From Candidatus Scalindua sp. (GTDB taxonomy: Bacteria; Planctomycetota; Brocadiia; Brocadiales; Scalinduaceae), in NCBI GenBank assembly GCA_021776915.1, contig JAIQZU010000001.1, forward strand, positions 1 to 54,625: 54,625 bases of DNA. Reading direction: 5' to 3'. Numbering within the stretch: position 1 is the first letter of the stretch; the number at the start of each line of letters is the position of its first letter. This document shows, piece by piece, positions 1 through 8,846 of the stretch. The notes under the pieces are model-generated. The model saw nothing but the letters and a program-made list of their open reading frames with translations, had not been told where the DNA came from and did no database searches. A program made the translations under genes and the position numbers.

Positions 1-3000
1 ATGAGGCGGAAGAAATTTTTGAGGATATAAACGTTTTTCTTCCTGGAAGTGCCACAGTTTTTCCAGTCTCAGAAGATGCAATCTCTGCGGCGTTACAACC
101 TGACAATAGCACTTATGTACAACAGATTAATGTTTTATATAAGCTGTTAACAAGTAATGGTAAATCTACTAACCGAATTATCATAACCCCGATCCAGTCG
201 CTCTTACAACATGTGCCACCGCCTGATGCAATAGAAAAAAATATTCTTACAATCAGGACAGGACAGGAATACGAACAGGAATTTCTTGTAGACTGGCTGA
301 TAAACGGTGGTTTTGAACGAACGAGCATAGTTGAGCTGCCCGGAGAATTCAGCTTGAGGGGAGGGATTATAGATGTCTTTCCATTTTCTTTCCTGCAAGA
401 ACATCAATCAGGAAATACAGTAAGTAGCGGTACCGGTGAAATGCCTTACCGTGTCGAATTTTTCGGCGATGAGATCGACTCTATCCGCATGTTTAACGCG
501 GAGACTCAATTGTCAGAGAGACAAGTACAAGAGTGTAAAATACTAGGCGTACAAGATGAACAAATCAACACGGCTGTTCATCCAAAAGCGAACAGGCATA
601 AAGGCAGGTACAGCTCTCTCATTGACTATATACCAGAAGACTCGTGGGTTGTTTTTAAGGAGTATGAAAATATAGAGAATAAGGCAGAAAACATAAGCGT
701 CAACTTAGAGTCTCATAGTAAGATTTTTTCTTTTAATCATATAATAAAATCGTGCAAGGACTTTAGAAAGATATATCTTTCTAATTTAACGCTTAAACGC
801 AAAAATATATTTTCATTTAATATAAAGGCCCCTGACTATTTTGATCATGATATCCATAACTCAATTAAAAAGATCGAGGATATAAAGACTTCGTACCAGA
901 GCACCATAATCTTTTGCAGCAACCAGGCCGAAGAGCAGAGATTGAGCGAACTGCTATCAGATATTAATTCCCAACCTACCTCCCGTAAGGCTGCTTCAAA
1001 TAGAGATAGAACTACTAAGGAAATTACAGGCAACCGTTCACCCTTCAATCACACAGAAAATCAAATAGGGCATCTCAACCATGGTTTCTTATTTGAAGAT
1101 ATCTCCACGGCGTTTCTTACACATCATGAAATATTCCAACGCTACAGGCTGAGGAGGGAACCGAAGAAATTAATACCGACAAAGGCTATAGATTCTTTTC
1201 TTGATGTAAGAAAGGGAGACTATGTGGTGCACGTCAGTCATGGCATAGCAAGGTTTCTGGGCATGCAACTGCTTAATAATGATAATGAGTCTGGCAGTTA
1301 TGGTGAATTCCTTGTACTCGAATTCGATGAAGGTGCAAAGGTTTATGTGCCTGCCACAAAGATTGAGTTAGTACAAAAATACGTATGCGGTTCAGAACAC
1401 AAGCCAAAACTCAGCAAGCTTGGCAACCGAACATGGGAAAGAAAAAAACAGATGGCAGAAGAGGCCGTTCGGGATATGGCAAGTGAGCTCCTTTCCATGC
1501 AGGCAATGAGAGCGGCAAAACGGGGCATAGCTTACCCGAAGGACTCTGAATGGCAGAGAAAGTTTGAGTCAGAATTCATATACCAGGAAACTGAAGATCA
1601 GTTACAGGTTGTCATGGATATTAAGAATGACATGGAATCATTAAAACCTATGGACAGGCTTATTTGTGGAGACGTGGGATATGGTAAGACTGAGATTGCG
1701 ATCAGGGCTGCATTTAAGGCTGTAATGTATGGTAAACAGGTAGCCGTTCTGGTACCGACAACTTTACTGGCGCAACAGCATTATAGAACCGTTACTGAAA
1801 GAATGGCAGACTATCCCATTAATATTGATGTATTGAGCAGATTTAAGACCCGAAAAGAACAAAAGGAAGTATTGGAGAACTTAAAAGAGGGAAAGGTCGA
1901 CATTGTTATCGGAACACACCGGTTGATTCAGAAAGATGTTGCATTCAAAGATATCGGGCTGATAATCGTAGATGAAGAACAGAGGTTTGGTGTCGAACAT
2001 AAAGAAAAACTAAAGAAGTTTAGAGAATCGGTTGACGTTCTCACGTTAACGGCAACTCCAATCCCGCGTACCCTGCATTTATCTCTCCTGGGCATAAAGG
2101 ATATATCGTCTCTGAATACTCCTCCACAAGACAGGCAATCCATACAGACAAGTTTATTGCGTTTTAACAGTGATGTAATAAGGAGCGCAATAATTCATGA
2201 ATTAAATCGTGATGGACAAATTTACTTTGTACACAATCGTGTAAAGAACATAAACCATATTGCAAATACTATTGCGAAGATAGTCCCGAAAGCAAGGATT
2301 GCTGTAGCCCATGGGCAAATGCCGGAAAGACTCCTGGAGAAGAAAACGTCAGATTTTGTTAATGGCAAATTCGACATTCTTGTATCAACAACAATAATAG
2401 AATCCGGTCTTGATATTCCAAATGTAAACACTATATTTATTAATCAGGCGGATATGTTTGGTTTGGCAGATTTGCATCAGTTGCGTGGCAGGGTGGGACG
2501 TTACAAGCACCGTGCCTATGCCTACCTTTTGTTACCAGGAAACAGGCCGGTTACACCGGAAGCCGAGAAGAGATTAAAGGCCATTGTTGACTTCTCGGAA
2601 CTTGGCGCAGGTTTTAAGATTGCGATGCGGGATCTTGAGATCAGGGGAACCGGGAATATTTTAGGTATAGAACAACACGGACATATTGAAGCGGTCGGTT
2701 ATGAAATGTTTTGCAGACTACTTAAAATCGTAATATGCAAGGGGAAGAATGAGCCAATTCCGAATTACCACGATGTCCACATAAACTTAAACCTGGAATC
2801 GTATCTCCCTGATGACTACATACCTGATATGAAGCTGAAAATAGAAGTATACAGGAAGATAAATCGTTTATCTTCTAAGGGTGAGATAAAGAGAATGGGA
2901 AAAGAGCTTGCAGATAGATTCGGTCAAATACCGCAGCAGGTTGAAAACCTGTTAATAGAATGTGAGGTAAGAGTAGCGGCACAGGCTTCTAATATCCGTT

Positions 3001-3194
3001 CACTCGTACGCACAAATGGTACTGTTATATTTCATGTAGAAAATTTGAAGAAAGCAGAATCACTCTTTAGAAATGCAAAGAAACTGGTAAAAGTAGTGGC
3101 TAATAACGAATTACACCTTACCTTGCCCGGAAAGAAGATGTCGCCTCATAGTTCAGCAGATTTCATAAAAAATTTATTAAACCAGAAACCTTAA
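1..3194 (+). CDS. mfd: Transcription-repair coupling factor Mfd, 5' truncated by window edge
   Basis: Mfd is a DNA translocase that removes RNA polymerase stalled at lesions and recruits UvrA for nucleotide-excision repair. The reading frame is open from base 3 with no stop upstream, so the true start lies outside the window; the GTG at 213 is internal. Visible in order are the end of the UvrB-like N-terminal domains, the CarD-like RNA-polymerase-interaction domain (KGDYVVHVSHGIARFLGMQ, about 1212-1270), Walker A GDVGYGKTE (about 1669), the DEEQ helicase box (about 1972), the RecG-like TRG region RGRVGRYKHRAYAYLL (about 2480) and the C-terminal D7 domain ending at 3194. Over 1,060 codons are present, which fits a family length of about 1,150. 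It is followed after about 110 nt by an exported foldase gene. Confidence 0.97.
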   Translation, partial: EAEEIFEDINVFLPGSATVFPVSEDAISAALQPDNSTYVQQINVLYKLLTSNGKSTNRIIITPIQSLLQHVPPPDAIEKNILTIRTGQEYEQEFLVDWLINGGFERTSIVELPGEFSLRGGIIDVFPFSFLQEHQSGNTVSSGTGEMPYRVEFFGDEIDSIRMFNAETQLSERQVQECKILGVQDEQINTAVHPKANRHKGRYSSLIDYIPEDSWVVFKEYENIENKAENISVNLESHSKIFSFNHIIKSCKDFRKIYLSNLTLKRKNIFSFNIKAPDYFDHDIHNSIKKIEDIKTSYQSTIIFCSNQAEEQRLSELLSDINSQPTSRKAASNRDRTTKEITGNRSPFNHTENQIGHLNHGFLFEDISTAFLTHHEIFQRYRLRREPKKLIPTKAIDSFLDVRKGDYVVHVSHGIARFLGMQLLNNDNESGSYGEFLVLEFDEGAKVYVPATKIELVQKYVCGSEHKPKLSKLGNRTWERKKQMAEEAVRDMASELLSMQAMRAAKRGIAYPKDSEWQRKFESEFIYQETEDQLQVVMDIKNDMESLKPMDRLICGDVGYGKTEIAIRAAFKAVMYGKQVAVLVPTTLLAQQHYRTVTERMADYPINIDVLSRFKTRKEQKEVLENLKEGKVDIVIGTHRLIQKDVAFKDIGLIIVDEEQRFGVEHKEKLKKFRESVDVLTLTATPIPRTLHLSLLGIKDISSLNTPPQDRQSIQTSLLRFNSDVIRSAIIHELNRDGQIYFVHNRVKNINHIANTIAKIVPKARIAVAHGQMPERLLEKKTSDFVNGKFDILVSTTIIESGLDIPNVNTIFINQADMFGLADLHQLRGRVGRYKHRAYAYLLLPGNRPVTPEAEKRLKAIVDFSELGAGFKIAMRDLEIRGTGNILGIEQHGHIEAVGYEMFCRLLKIVICKGKNEPIPNYHDVHINLNLESYLPDDYIPDMKLKIEVYRKINRLSSKGEIKRMGKELADRFGQIPQQVENLLIECEVRVAAQASNIRSLVRTNGTVIFHVENLKKAESLFRNAKKLVKVVANNELHLTLPGKKMSPHSSADFIKNLLNQKP

Positions 3195-3306
3195 CCACAG
3201 GGATATGCAGATTAATACTCAAAATGATAGATGACAGATCATATACGGGTTTGTATACTATATTCTGCTAAAACTTACATTTACGGTGCAGGAGGAATCT
3301 AAAAAT

Positions 3307-4281
3307 TTGAAGGTTTTCAAATTAAGCTTAATTTTTTCCATACTACAACTGTTTTATTTATATCAAACAAGTGCTGACAATTTAAATGCCGTACGAGTTA
3401 TCGTAAATGGTGAAATAATTACGGAATTTGATATTAGAAGACAGGTCGCTGAAGCCGTACATATTGCCAGAGAAAAGTACGGGGACATAGGACTCCAGCA
3501 GAAAGAACGTGAAATACTTTCTAAGGGTATTGATGAATTAATTGATAGAAAAATACTTGTGCAGGAGGCAAAGAAAGTTGTGCTTACCGACCCGGAAAGG
3601 GCAGAAGAGATTGAAAAGAACCTTGATGCATTTGTCAAGGGCGCTGTAGAAGAAGTTGGTTCTGTTTATAAATTTTATGAACTGGCCCACAAACAGGGAA
3701 TTAACCCTCTTAAAAAGAGAGCAGAATTAAAGGATGATCTGTTAATCGAAGAAATTATGCGTGATAATGTTTATAGAAGGATAGTAATCACACCAAAAGG
3801 AATTAAGCGCTATTATCAGGAACACACAGATGAATTTTCACGAGAGGGTAGTTTGAGTTTCAGACATATATTGTTAATGTTTTCCAAATATAAAACTAAA
3901 GAAGATGCGAAATCTACGGCGGAAGATATTTTAAATAGATTAAAGAATGGAGAAGAATTCGGAGACCTGGCAAAAGAATATTCGCGAGGTCCTCATTCTG
4001 ATGAAGGGGGTTTGTGGGAGTCTGATGAAGTAAGGGACTTTAGAAAAGATCTGGTTGCTAAAATTTCTAAATTAAAAGAAGGTGAAGTAAGTCCAATAAT
4101 AGACTCTTCGTTAGGCCACCATATCTTTAAGATAGAAGAGATTACTCCCTCTCAAACATTGACTTTTCAGCAGGCACAAAGTGAAATTCGCAATATGCTC
4201 TTTAGAGACGAATTTGTTAAGAAGAAAAAAGAATACTTAAAAAAACTGAGAAAAGATGTGGTAATTAAAAGATATTATTGA
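3307..4281 (+). CDS. Exported SurA/PpiC-type peptidyl-prolyl cis-trans isomerase
   Basis: This is a periplasmic chaperone/foldase of about 324 residues. The N-terminus is hydrophobic (KLSLIFSILQLFYLYQTSA), consistent with a signal peptide. A SurA N-like region follows (VNGEIITEFDIRRQ), then one parvulin domain with RHILLMFSKY and GGLWESDEV and a closing GHHIFKIEEI segment. I prefer the TTG at 3307 because GGAGG lies at 3291-3295, eleven bases upstream; the longer GTG start at 3286 would put this Shine-Dalgarno inside the gene. Only one PPIC domain is present, against two in Escherichia coli SurA, so it is closer to short SurA/PrsA-like proteins. The stop codon overlaps the convergent tyrS stop by 7 nt, leaving no intergenic space for a terminator. 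Confidence 0.88.
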   Translation: MKVFKLSLIFSILQLFYLYQTSADNLNAVRVIVNGEIITEFDIRRQVAEAVHIAREKYGDIGLQQKEREILSKGIDELIDRKILVQEAKKVVLTDPERAEEIEKNLDAFVKGAVEEVGSVYKFYELAHKQGINPLKKRAELKDDLLIEEIMRDNVYRRIVITPKGIKRYYQEHTDEFSREGSLSFRHILLMFSKYKTKEDAKSTAEDILNRLKNGEEFGDLAKEYSRGPHSDEGGLWESDEVRDFRKDLVAKISKLKEGEVSPIIDSSLGHHIFKIEEITPSQTLTFQQAQSEIRNMLFRDEFVKKKKEYLKKLRKDVVIKRYY

Positions 4282-5507
4282 GTTATAACAATTTTTGCAA
4301 ATCTGCGTTTTCCTACTTTTAATACCATCCCGCTTTTTATATCAACTTCTTGTGCCGGATCTGTATACTTTTTATTATCAATACTTACTCCCCCTTGAGA
4401 AATCAATCTCCTTGCTTCTCCGTTAGTAGATGCAAAGCCATGGTCAACCAATAATTTTACTAACCATATTTTATGAGTTGTATTTCCGGTCGCAGATACT
4501 TCAAGCGGCGGAAGTTTTATTTCCAGGCTTGGAATGTTTGCCGGTTGTTCATGGTCTCTATGGATTCTGTCGAATTCTTCCGCCACTTCCCGGGCTATCT
4601 CCTCATTGTAATACCGGTTTACAATAGCCTTCCCCAATACAATCTTTGCCTGGCGTGGATGCTCCTTTAATGTACTATCTATTTCTTCCATAGCCATGTC
4701 AGTTGCCAACTCAAAATACTTGCGCATAAGATCGTCACCAATCCTCATTGTTTTGCCAAAGATTTCTTTCGGCTCTTCATATATGCCTATATAATTGCCC
4801 AGGCTTTTACTCATCTTTTTGTTCCCGTCGATTCCCTCCAGTAATGGAGTAGTGAGCGCTACCTGAGGCTCCATATTCTTATCCCTTTGGAGATCACGGC
4901 CAACAAGCAGACTGAATATCTGATCTGTACCACCGATTTCAATATCACTTCTCACCATTATCGAATCATATCCTTGCATTAATGGATAAATAAATTCATG
5001 GAGGCTTATGGGAACTCCGGAACTATATCTTTTCGAAAAATCATCTCTCTCCATCATTCTGGCAACTGTCATCTTTGAGGCTAATGTAATTACATCAGTA
5101 AATTTCATCTCCTTAAACCATTCACTATTGTAACGGATTTCAGTCTTGTCTATATCCAGTATCTTTCCTATTTGATCTAAGTATGTTCTCGTATTCTTCT
5201 TTATGTCTTCGCGTGTAAGTTGAGGCCGTGTTTTATTAACTCCAGACGGATCGCCTACAATTGCAGTATAGTCTCCAATTATTAATACCGCCGTATGGCC
5301 AAGTTCCTGGAAATTACGCAGCTTATGAATCGGGACAGCATTTCCAATATGAATATCTGGTGCGGTAGGATCAAGGCCTAATTTAGCTCGCAGGGGGGTT
5401 TTGGTCTTTATTGATCTCTGCAGTTTTTCGATGAGTTCTTCTTCGCGGACGATTTCTACAGTTCCGCGTTTAATAATATTCAGTTGTTCATCAATGCCCT
5501 TAAACAT
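4275..5507 (-). CDS. tyrS: Tyrosyl-tRNA synthetase
   Basis: This enzyme attaches tyrosine to tRNA-Tyr. The 410-residue protein has the class I signature as HIGN (about residue 53, last His replaced by Asn), the tyrosine pocket region, KMSKS in the exact form KMSKSLGNYIG (about residue 232), and a C-terminal S4 RNA-binding domain from about residue 345. The KMSKS spelling (rather than KFGKT) places it with the TyrZ-like bacterial branch. It is the last gene of a minus-strand run and its start codon overlaps the end of the CPBP protease gene by 8 nt, suggesting translational coupling; no strong ribosome site is visible in front of it. Confidence 0.97.
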   Translation of the reverse strand: MFKGIDEQLNIIKRGTVEIVREEELIEKLQRSIKTKTPLRAKLGLDPTAPDIHIGNAVPIHKLRNFQELGHTAVLIIGDYTAIVGDPSGVNKTRPQLTREDIKKNTRTYLDQIGKILDIDKTEIRYNSEWFKEMKFTDVITLASKMTVARMMERDDFSKRYSSGVPISLHEFIYPLMQGYDSIMVRSDIEIGGTDQIFSLLVGRDLQRDKNMEPQVALTTPLLEGIDGNKKMSKSLGNYIGIYEEPKEIFGKTMRIGDDLMRKYFELATDMAMEEIDSTLKEHPRQAKIVLGKAIVNRYYNEEIAREVAEEFDRIHRDHEQPANIPSLEIKLPPLEVSATGNTTHKIWLVKLLVDHGFASTNGEARRLISQGGVSIDNKKYTDPAQEVDIKSGMVLKVGKRRFAKIVITQ

Positions 5508-6300
5508 GACTTTTCAGAATGTGTTTAAAAGAAATCAAAAAAGCTAATGTGGCAGTATTGTGGCAGATATGGACAGTTATTGGCGCTATTAACGATTCAG
5601 TCTTTTCAAATAGATAAGCTAGCAGAAGTCCCAGGATAAATATCTGCAAGAACACATGGGCATTTAAATGTACCAAAGCAAACAGGAATCCACTAATTAA
5701 GATGGCTTTTAGCTTGCCGAAAGTAGTTCTTACCGCAGACTGAAGAAATCCTCTGAAAAGAAGCTCCTCAATAACAGGCGCCGCTAACATGCCAAAAAAA
5801 AACATGAAAGCAAGAACCCCCAAAGAGTCCTCATTCAGGATTTTATTAATAATGTCCTGCTGTTCAGGTACTATACCAAATATTCTTAGAACAAAATCTA
5901 CTACAAAGCCGGCTAGAATTATAACAGGAAGAACTATCAGATAATGTTTAAGGCCAATTTTCACATCACGTTTCCAGTTGTGTGTTGTAAAACCTAATGA
6001 CGTAACAGGCAAACCATATCCTATCCGAATAATATAGAAAACATAAAGACAGGTCAAAATATTTACAACTAGAGACAGGCTAAGGAGTGTAGTGTTCTGC
6101 CCAAAAACTTCTATTAAATCAAGTCTGAATATTTGTTTTGATACTCTTAAAAAAACAGGTATTCCAACAAGCATCATGAAGAAATATAACAGGAAAACCT
6201 TAAATATATCTCCTATATTCCAACGTTTGTTATCAGGCATTTTTAAGTCAAGCACATTCTGTAGATGGAGGTAATATTTCTTTTTTTTAATTAAGTTCAT
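5500..6300 (-). CDS. CPBP-family intramembrane metalloprotease
   Basis: This is a polytopic membrane protein of 266 residues from the CPBP (CAAX protease/bacteriocin-processing, Abi) family. The conserved motifs are all present: EELLFRG (Glu178-Glu179 and Arg183), FALVHLN (His211) and HICHN near residue 247. At least six hydrophobic segments can be read. The family includes Rce1-like proteases and bacteriocin self-immunity proteins; the substrate here is unknown. The ATG at 6300 abuts the stop codon of the upstream H-protein-like gene directly. An internal ATG at 6240 (MPDNKRW) is an alternative start, but neither has a convincing Shine-Dalgarno, so coupling to the upstream gene is likely. 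Confidence 0.85.
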   Translation of the reverse strand: MNLIKKKKYYLHLQNVLDLKMPDNKRWNIGDIFKVFLLYFFMMLVGIPVFLRVSKQIFRLDLIEVFGQNTTLLSLSLVVNILTCLYVFYIIRIGYGLPVTSLGFTTHNWKRDVKIGLKHYLIVLPVIILAGFVVDFVLRIFGIVPEQQDIINKILNEDSLGVLAFMFFFGMLAAPVIEELLFRGFLQSAVRTTFGKLKAILISGFLFALVHLNAHVFLQIFILGLLLAYLFEKTESLIAPITVHICHNTATLAFLISFKHILKSHV

Positions 6301-6825
6301 TCACCGCTTCTTGCTCTTACTCTTACTCACTGCTTTCTTTTTCTGCTCTGTTTTTTTCTTCCTCACTGCCTTATCCTTCCCCTTTTTTGCTTTTGCCTTC
6401 TCTTTTACCTTTACTTTTTTCTTTACAGCTTTTTCCCCCTTTTTCTTTATACTTTTCTTGTACTCTTCATATTCATCTTCATCCATAAGAGCATCAAGTT
6501 GCTCAGGGTCTTCTATCCTAACCTTGATGAGCCAGCCATCATCAAATGGATTTTTCTGCAACACCTTTAAAGTGGTAACCAAATCTGAGTTTACCTTTAC
6601 AATCTCACCATTTAAAGGTGCCATTAAATCATGAAGAACGTTGATGGATTCAATTTCACCATAAGCAATACCAAGAAGAGTATTCTCATTAACTTTTGGC
6701 AAGCAAATGTCTATCAGATCTCCAAGTTCATCTATAAAATAATCAGTTACACCAATTGTTACAACTTTTCTCTTAAGCTCAACCCAGTTGTGATCTAGGG
6801 AATATTTTAATTTTTCTTTTTTCAT
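6301..6825 (-). CDS. GcvH-like (H-protein fold) protein lacking the lipoyl lysine, with a Lys-rich tail
   Basis: Residues 1-125 read as a glycine-cleavage H protein: HNWVELKRKVVTIGVTDYF, ELGDLIDICLP, then GEIESINVLHDLMAPLNGE. In true H proteins the equivalent segment is ESVKAASDxYxP with the lysine carrying lipoate; here codon 6640-6642 is AAC, so Asn62 takes that place. The protein should therefore not be lipoylated and cannot act as an ordinary aminomethyl carrier. Residues about 128-174 form a tail almost entirely of Lys, Ala, Val and Glu that resembles histone H1-like tails and could bind nucleic acid. No gcvT or gcvP is near; the neighbours are thpR (1 nt upstream), a CPBP protease and tyrS. 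Fold assignment is strong, function unknown. Confidence 0.82.
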   Translation of the reverse strand: MKKEKLKYSLDHNWVELKRKVVTIGVTDYFIDELGDLIDICLPKVNENTLLGIAYGEIESINVLHDLMAPLNGEIVKVNSDLVTTLKVLQKNPFDDGWLIKVRIEDPEQLDALMDEDEYEEYKKSIKKKGEKAVKKKVKVKEKAKAKKGKDKAVRKKKTEQKKKAVSKSKSKKR

Positions 6826-6826
6826 T

Positions 6827-7390
6827 TTAATTTAGCATAAAATTGTTTAATCTCGTATAAATTGGTCCTGTTGGAGTTAACTTACTTTGCATCAGAGAGA
6901 TATAACTTACCTTTTCAAGGCCAAAGGAACATTTTGTTCCGGAAATCAAAACACTTGTAAGTTTGGATATATTTTTCTGTGATTTAATCCTTCCAAGTGT
7001 AATATGTCCGACATACTTTTTGGATTCCCTTTTTATTCCAAGTTCTTCAATACCCTTGTCGAGACTTTCATAGATTTTTAAAAGATTATTTTTTTTGTCC
7101 TGTACACAAACAAAAACTACACGCGGTCTCTTGACATTTGGGAATGCACCAACATTTTCTATACTAATATTGAATGGGCCCAGACAAGAGACGGCATCGC
7201 TAATGATTTTATTCAAGTCCGGAAGGGTTTCCTCCTCTATATATCCAATAAACTTCAAAGTCAAGTGGATATTTTCAGGAGTAACCCACTTAACGGAAGC
7301 ACCTGTTTTCTTTAACTGATTCAGGTATTCAGATAGCCTGTCTTTAATCCCGTTATCAATTTCTATTGCAATGAAGGCCCTGATTGTCAT
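6827..7390 (-). CDS. thpR: RNA 2',3'-cyclic phosphodiesterase (ThpR/LigT family)
   Basis: This 187-residue protein belongs to the 2H phosphoesterase superfamily. Both HxTx signatures are visible: HLTLKFIG near residue 44 and HITLGRIK near residue 130. The N-terminus MTIRAFIAIEI is typical of ThpR, which opens 2',3'-cyclic phosphates on RNA ends. It is the first gene of the thpR, H-protein-like, CPBP protease, tyrS run, with a single base between its stop and the next ATG. The start ATG lacks a clear Shine-Dalgarno. A hairpin repeat lies in the gap between this gene and gltX. Confidence 0.9.
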   Translation of the reverse strand: MTIRAFIAIEIDNGIKDRLSEYLNQLKKTGASVKWVTPENIHLTLKFIGYIEEETLPDLNKIISDAVSCLGPFNISIENVGAFPNVKRPRVVFVCVQDKKNNLLKIYESLDKGIEELGIKRESKKYVGHITLGRIKSQKNISKLTSVLISGTKCSFGLEKVSYISLMQSKLTPTGPIYTRLNNFMLN

Positions 7391-7412
7391 TTTTCGTAAT
7401 AATTCACCGTGA

Positions 7413-7470
7413 GTAAGGGCGTATTGTCATGCCATAGGCAGATTCGCCGTGGCGAACAATACGCCCTTAC
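7413..7470. repeat. Intergenic inverted repeat with perfect 15-bp arms
   Basis: GTAAGGGCGTATTGT at 7413-7427 is repeated exactly in reverse complement at 7456-7470. Inside the loop a second short hairpin, TTCGCC/GGCGAA, occurs at 7443-7456. It sits between gltX and thpR, both on the minus strand. It lacks a T-run, so it looks more like a dispersed palindromic repeat than a terminator, although it could affect transcript stability. Confidence 0.75.
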
Positions 7471-7472
7471 CG

Positions 7473-8786
7473 TTACAAAAAAGTATTTATTGTATATTCC
7501 AGTCGCTTTAGTGTCTTTTCTTTGCCTAACAGTTCTAAAGTTTCAAAGATTCCAGCGCTTGCACTTTTGCCTATAACCGCAACTCTTATCGGCTGTGCCA
7601 ATTTGCCAAAGCCAACACTGTGTTCTGTTGTTATTGTCCGTAAACAATCTTCTAATTCTGTAATTGATGAAAAATCATTGACCTCTTTGAGCTTCTTGTA
7701 CGCATCTTTTATCAAAGAAGGATTGCTTTTTTTCAGATGTTTCTGTACTGCAGCATCTTCATATTCAATTTCATCAGTAAAAAATGGGGACGCCAGCGTT
7801 ACAAACTCTGGCAATGTTCTAAACCTTTCCTTATATAATTCTACCAACTTGAACAACCATTCATCGGTAAATACTCCATTATCCAAATTTGCATCTTTTA
7901 TATATGGGCGTAATTTACTGATAAGGTCTTCAATCGGTAAGTCCTGAATATATTTACCGTTCATCCAGTCAAGCTTTGTATAGTCAAAGCGTGCGCTGGT
8001 TTTATTGACTCGTTTCAGAGTAAACTTCTCTATCATCTCCTGCCTGGTTAATAACTCCTGATCATGCCCGGGTGACCAGCCAAGAAGCGCAATAAAATTA
8101 ACCAGGGCGTCCGGCAGATAACCATTTTCGCGATATTCCGTTACAGATGTTGCCCCATGACGTTTGCTCATACGGGAGCCATCCTCTCCGAGAATCATCG
8201 GGATGTGTGCAAACTTCGGCAATTCAAAACCCAAAGCTTTGTAAAGGGCAATCTGCCTTGGCGTATTCGACAAATGATCATCACCCCGAATCACGTGTGT
8301 TATTCCCATTACTCCATCATCAACAACGCAGGCAAAATTATATGTAGGAAAACCATCCGCTTTCTGGATAACAAAGTCTTCAATAAGGGAGGTGTCTGAC
8401 CTTATGTTTCCATGCACCAGATCATCAAAACCTGTAAGCTCACCTGTCAGCTTAAAACGTACCGCTCTGCCTTTCTCAGGATCATCCACATGAAAAGCTT
8501 TGCCATTTTTCAGCAATTTCTCCACGTATTCCCCGTAAATCTCAAGCCTCTCGCTCTGATGATACGGACCTTCATCCCAGTCCAAACCCAGCCATGTCAG
8601 ACTGTCCAGGATCGCTTGAGTTGCTTCTTCAGTGGAACGCTGCCTGTCAGTATCTTCGATCCTGAGTACCAACTTACCGTTATTGTGTCTGGCGAAAAGC
8701 CAGTTATAAAGAGCCGTTCTTGCCCCTCCAATATGCAGGAAACCTGTTGGACTTGGAGGAAACCTTACTTTTACTTTTGAAGTCAT
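7473..8786 (-). CDS. gltX: Glutamyl-tRNA synthetase, short form without zinc insertion
   Basis: This enzyme charges tRNA-Glu. The class I motifs are PPSPTGFLHIGG near the N-terminus and SRMSKRHGATSV near residue 215, with the GluRS segments RIEDTDRQRS and VIRGDDHLSNTPRQ. At 437 residues it is shorter than the usual 465-490. The main loss is after KLLKNGKAFH, where most bacterial GluRS have the Cys-containing zinc-binding insertion (YxCFCTPEEL); here the chain passes directly into VDDPEKGRAVRFK. ATG 8786 is preceded by a weak AGAGA. GatCAB and GlnRS are not in the window, so discriminating versus non-discriminating charging cannot be decided. Confidence 0.95.
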   Translation of the reverse strand: MTSKVKVRFPPSPTGFLHIGGARTALYNWLFARHNNGKLVLRIEDTDRQRSTEEATQAILDSLTWLGLDWDEGPYHQSERLEIYGEYVEKLLKNGKAFHVDDPEKGRAVRFKLTGELTGFDDLVHGNIRSDTSLIEDFVIQKADGFPTYNFACVVDDGVMGITHVIRGDDHLSNTPRQIALYKALGFELPKFAHIPMILGEDGSRMSKRHGATSVTEYRENGYLPDALVNFIALLGWSPGHDQELLTRQEMIEKFTLKRVNKTSARFDYTKLDWMNGKYIQDLPIEDLISKLRPYIKDANLDNGVFTDEWLFKLVELYKERFRTLPEFVTLASPFFTDEIEYEDAAVQKHLKKSNPSLIKDAYKKLKEVNDFSSITELEDCLRTITTEHSVGFGKLAQPIRVAVIGKSASAGIFETLELLGKEKTLKRLEYTINTFL

Positions 8787-8846
8787 TTATTCTGTCTCTT
8801 GCTTAAACTATATACTTACGCCGGAATAGGAATGGAAAAATATATT

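Noticed and set aside
6311-6634. Plus-strand frame of 107 codons rich in Phe opposite the Lys-rich tail
   Set aside because: It is the complement of poly-Lys codons (AAA/AAG read as TTT/CTT), not a membrane protein.
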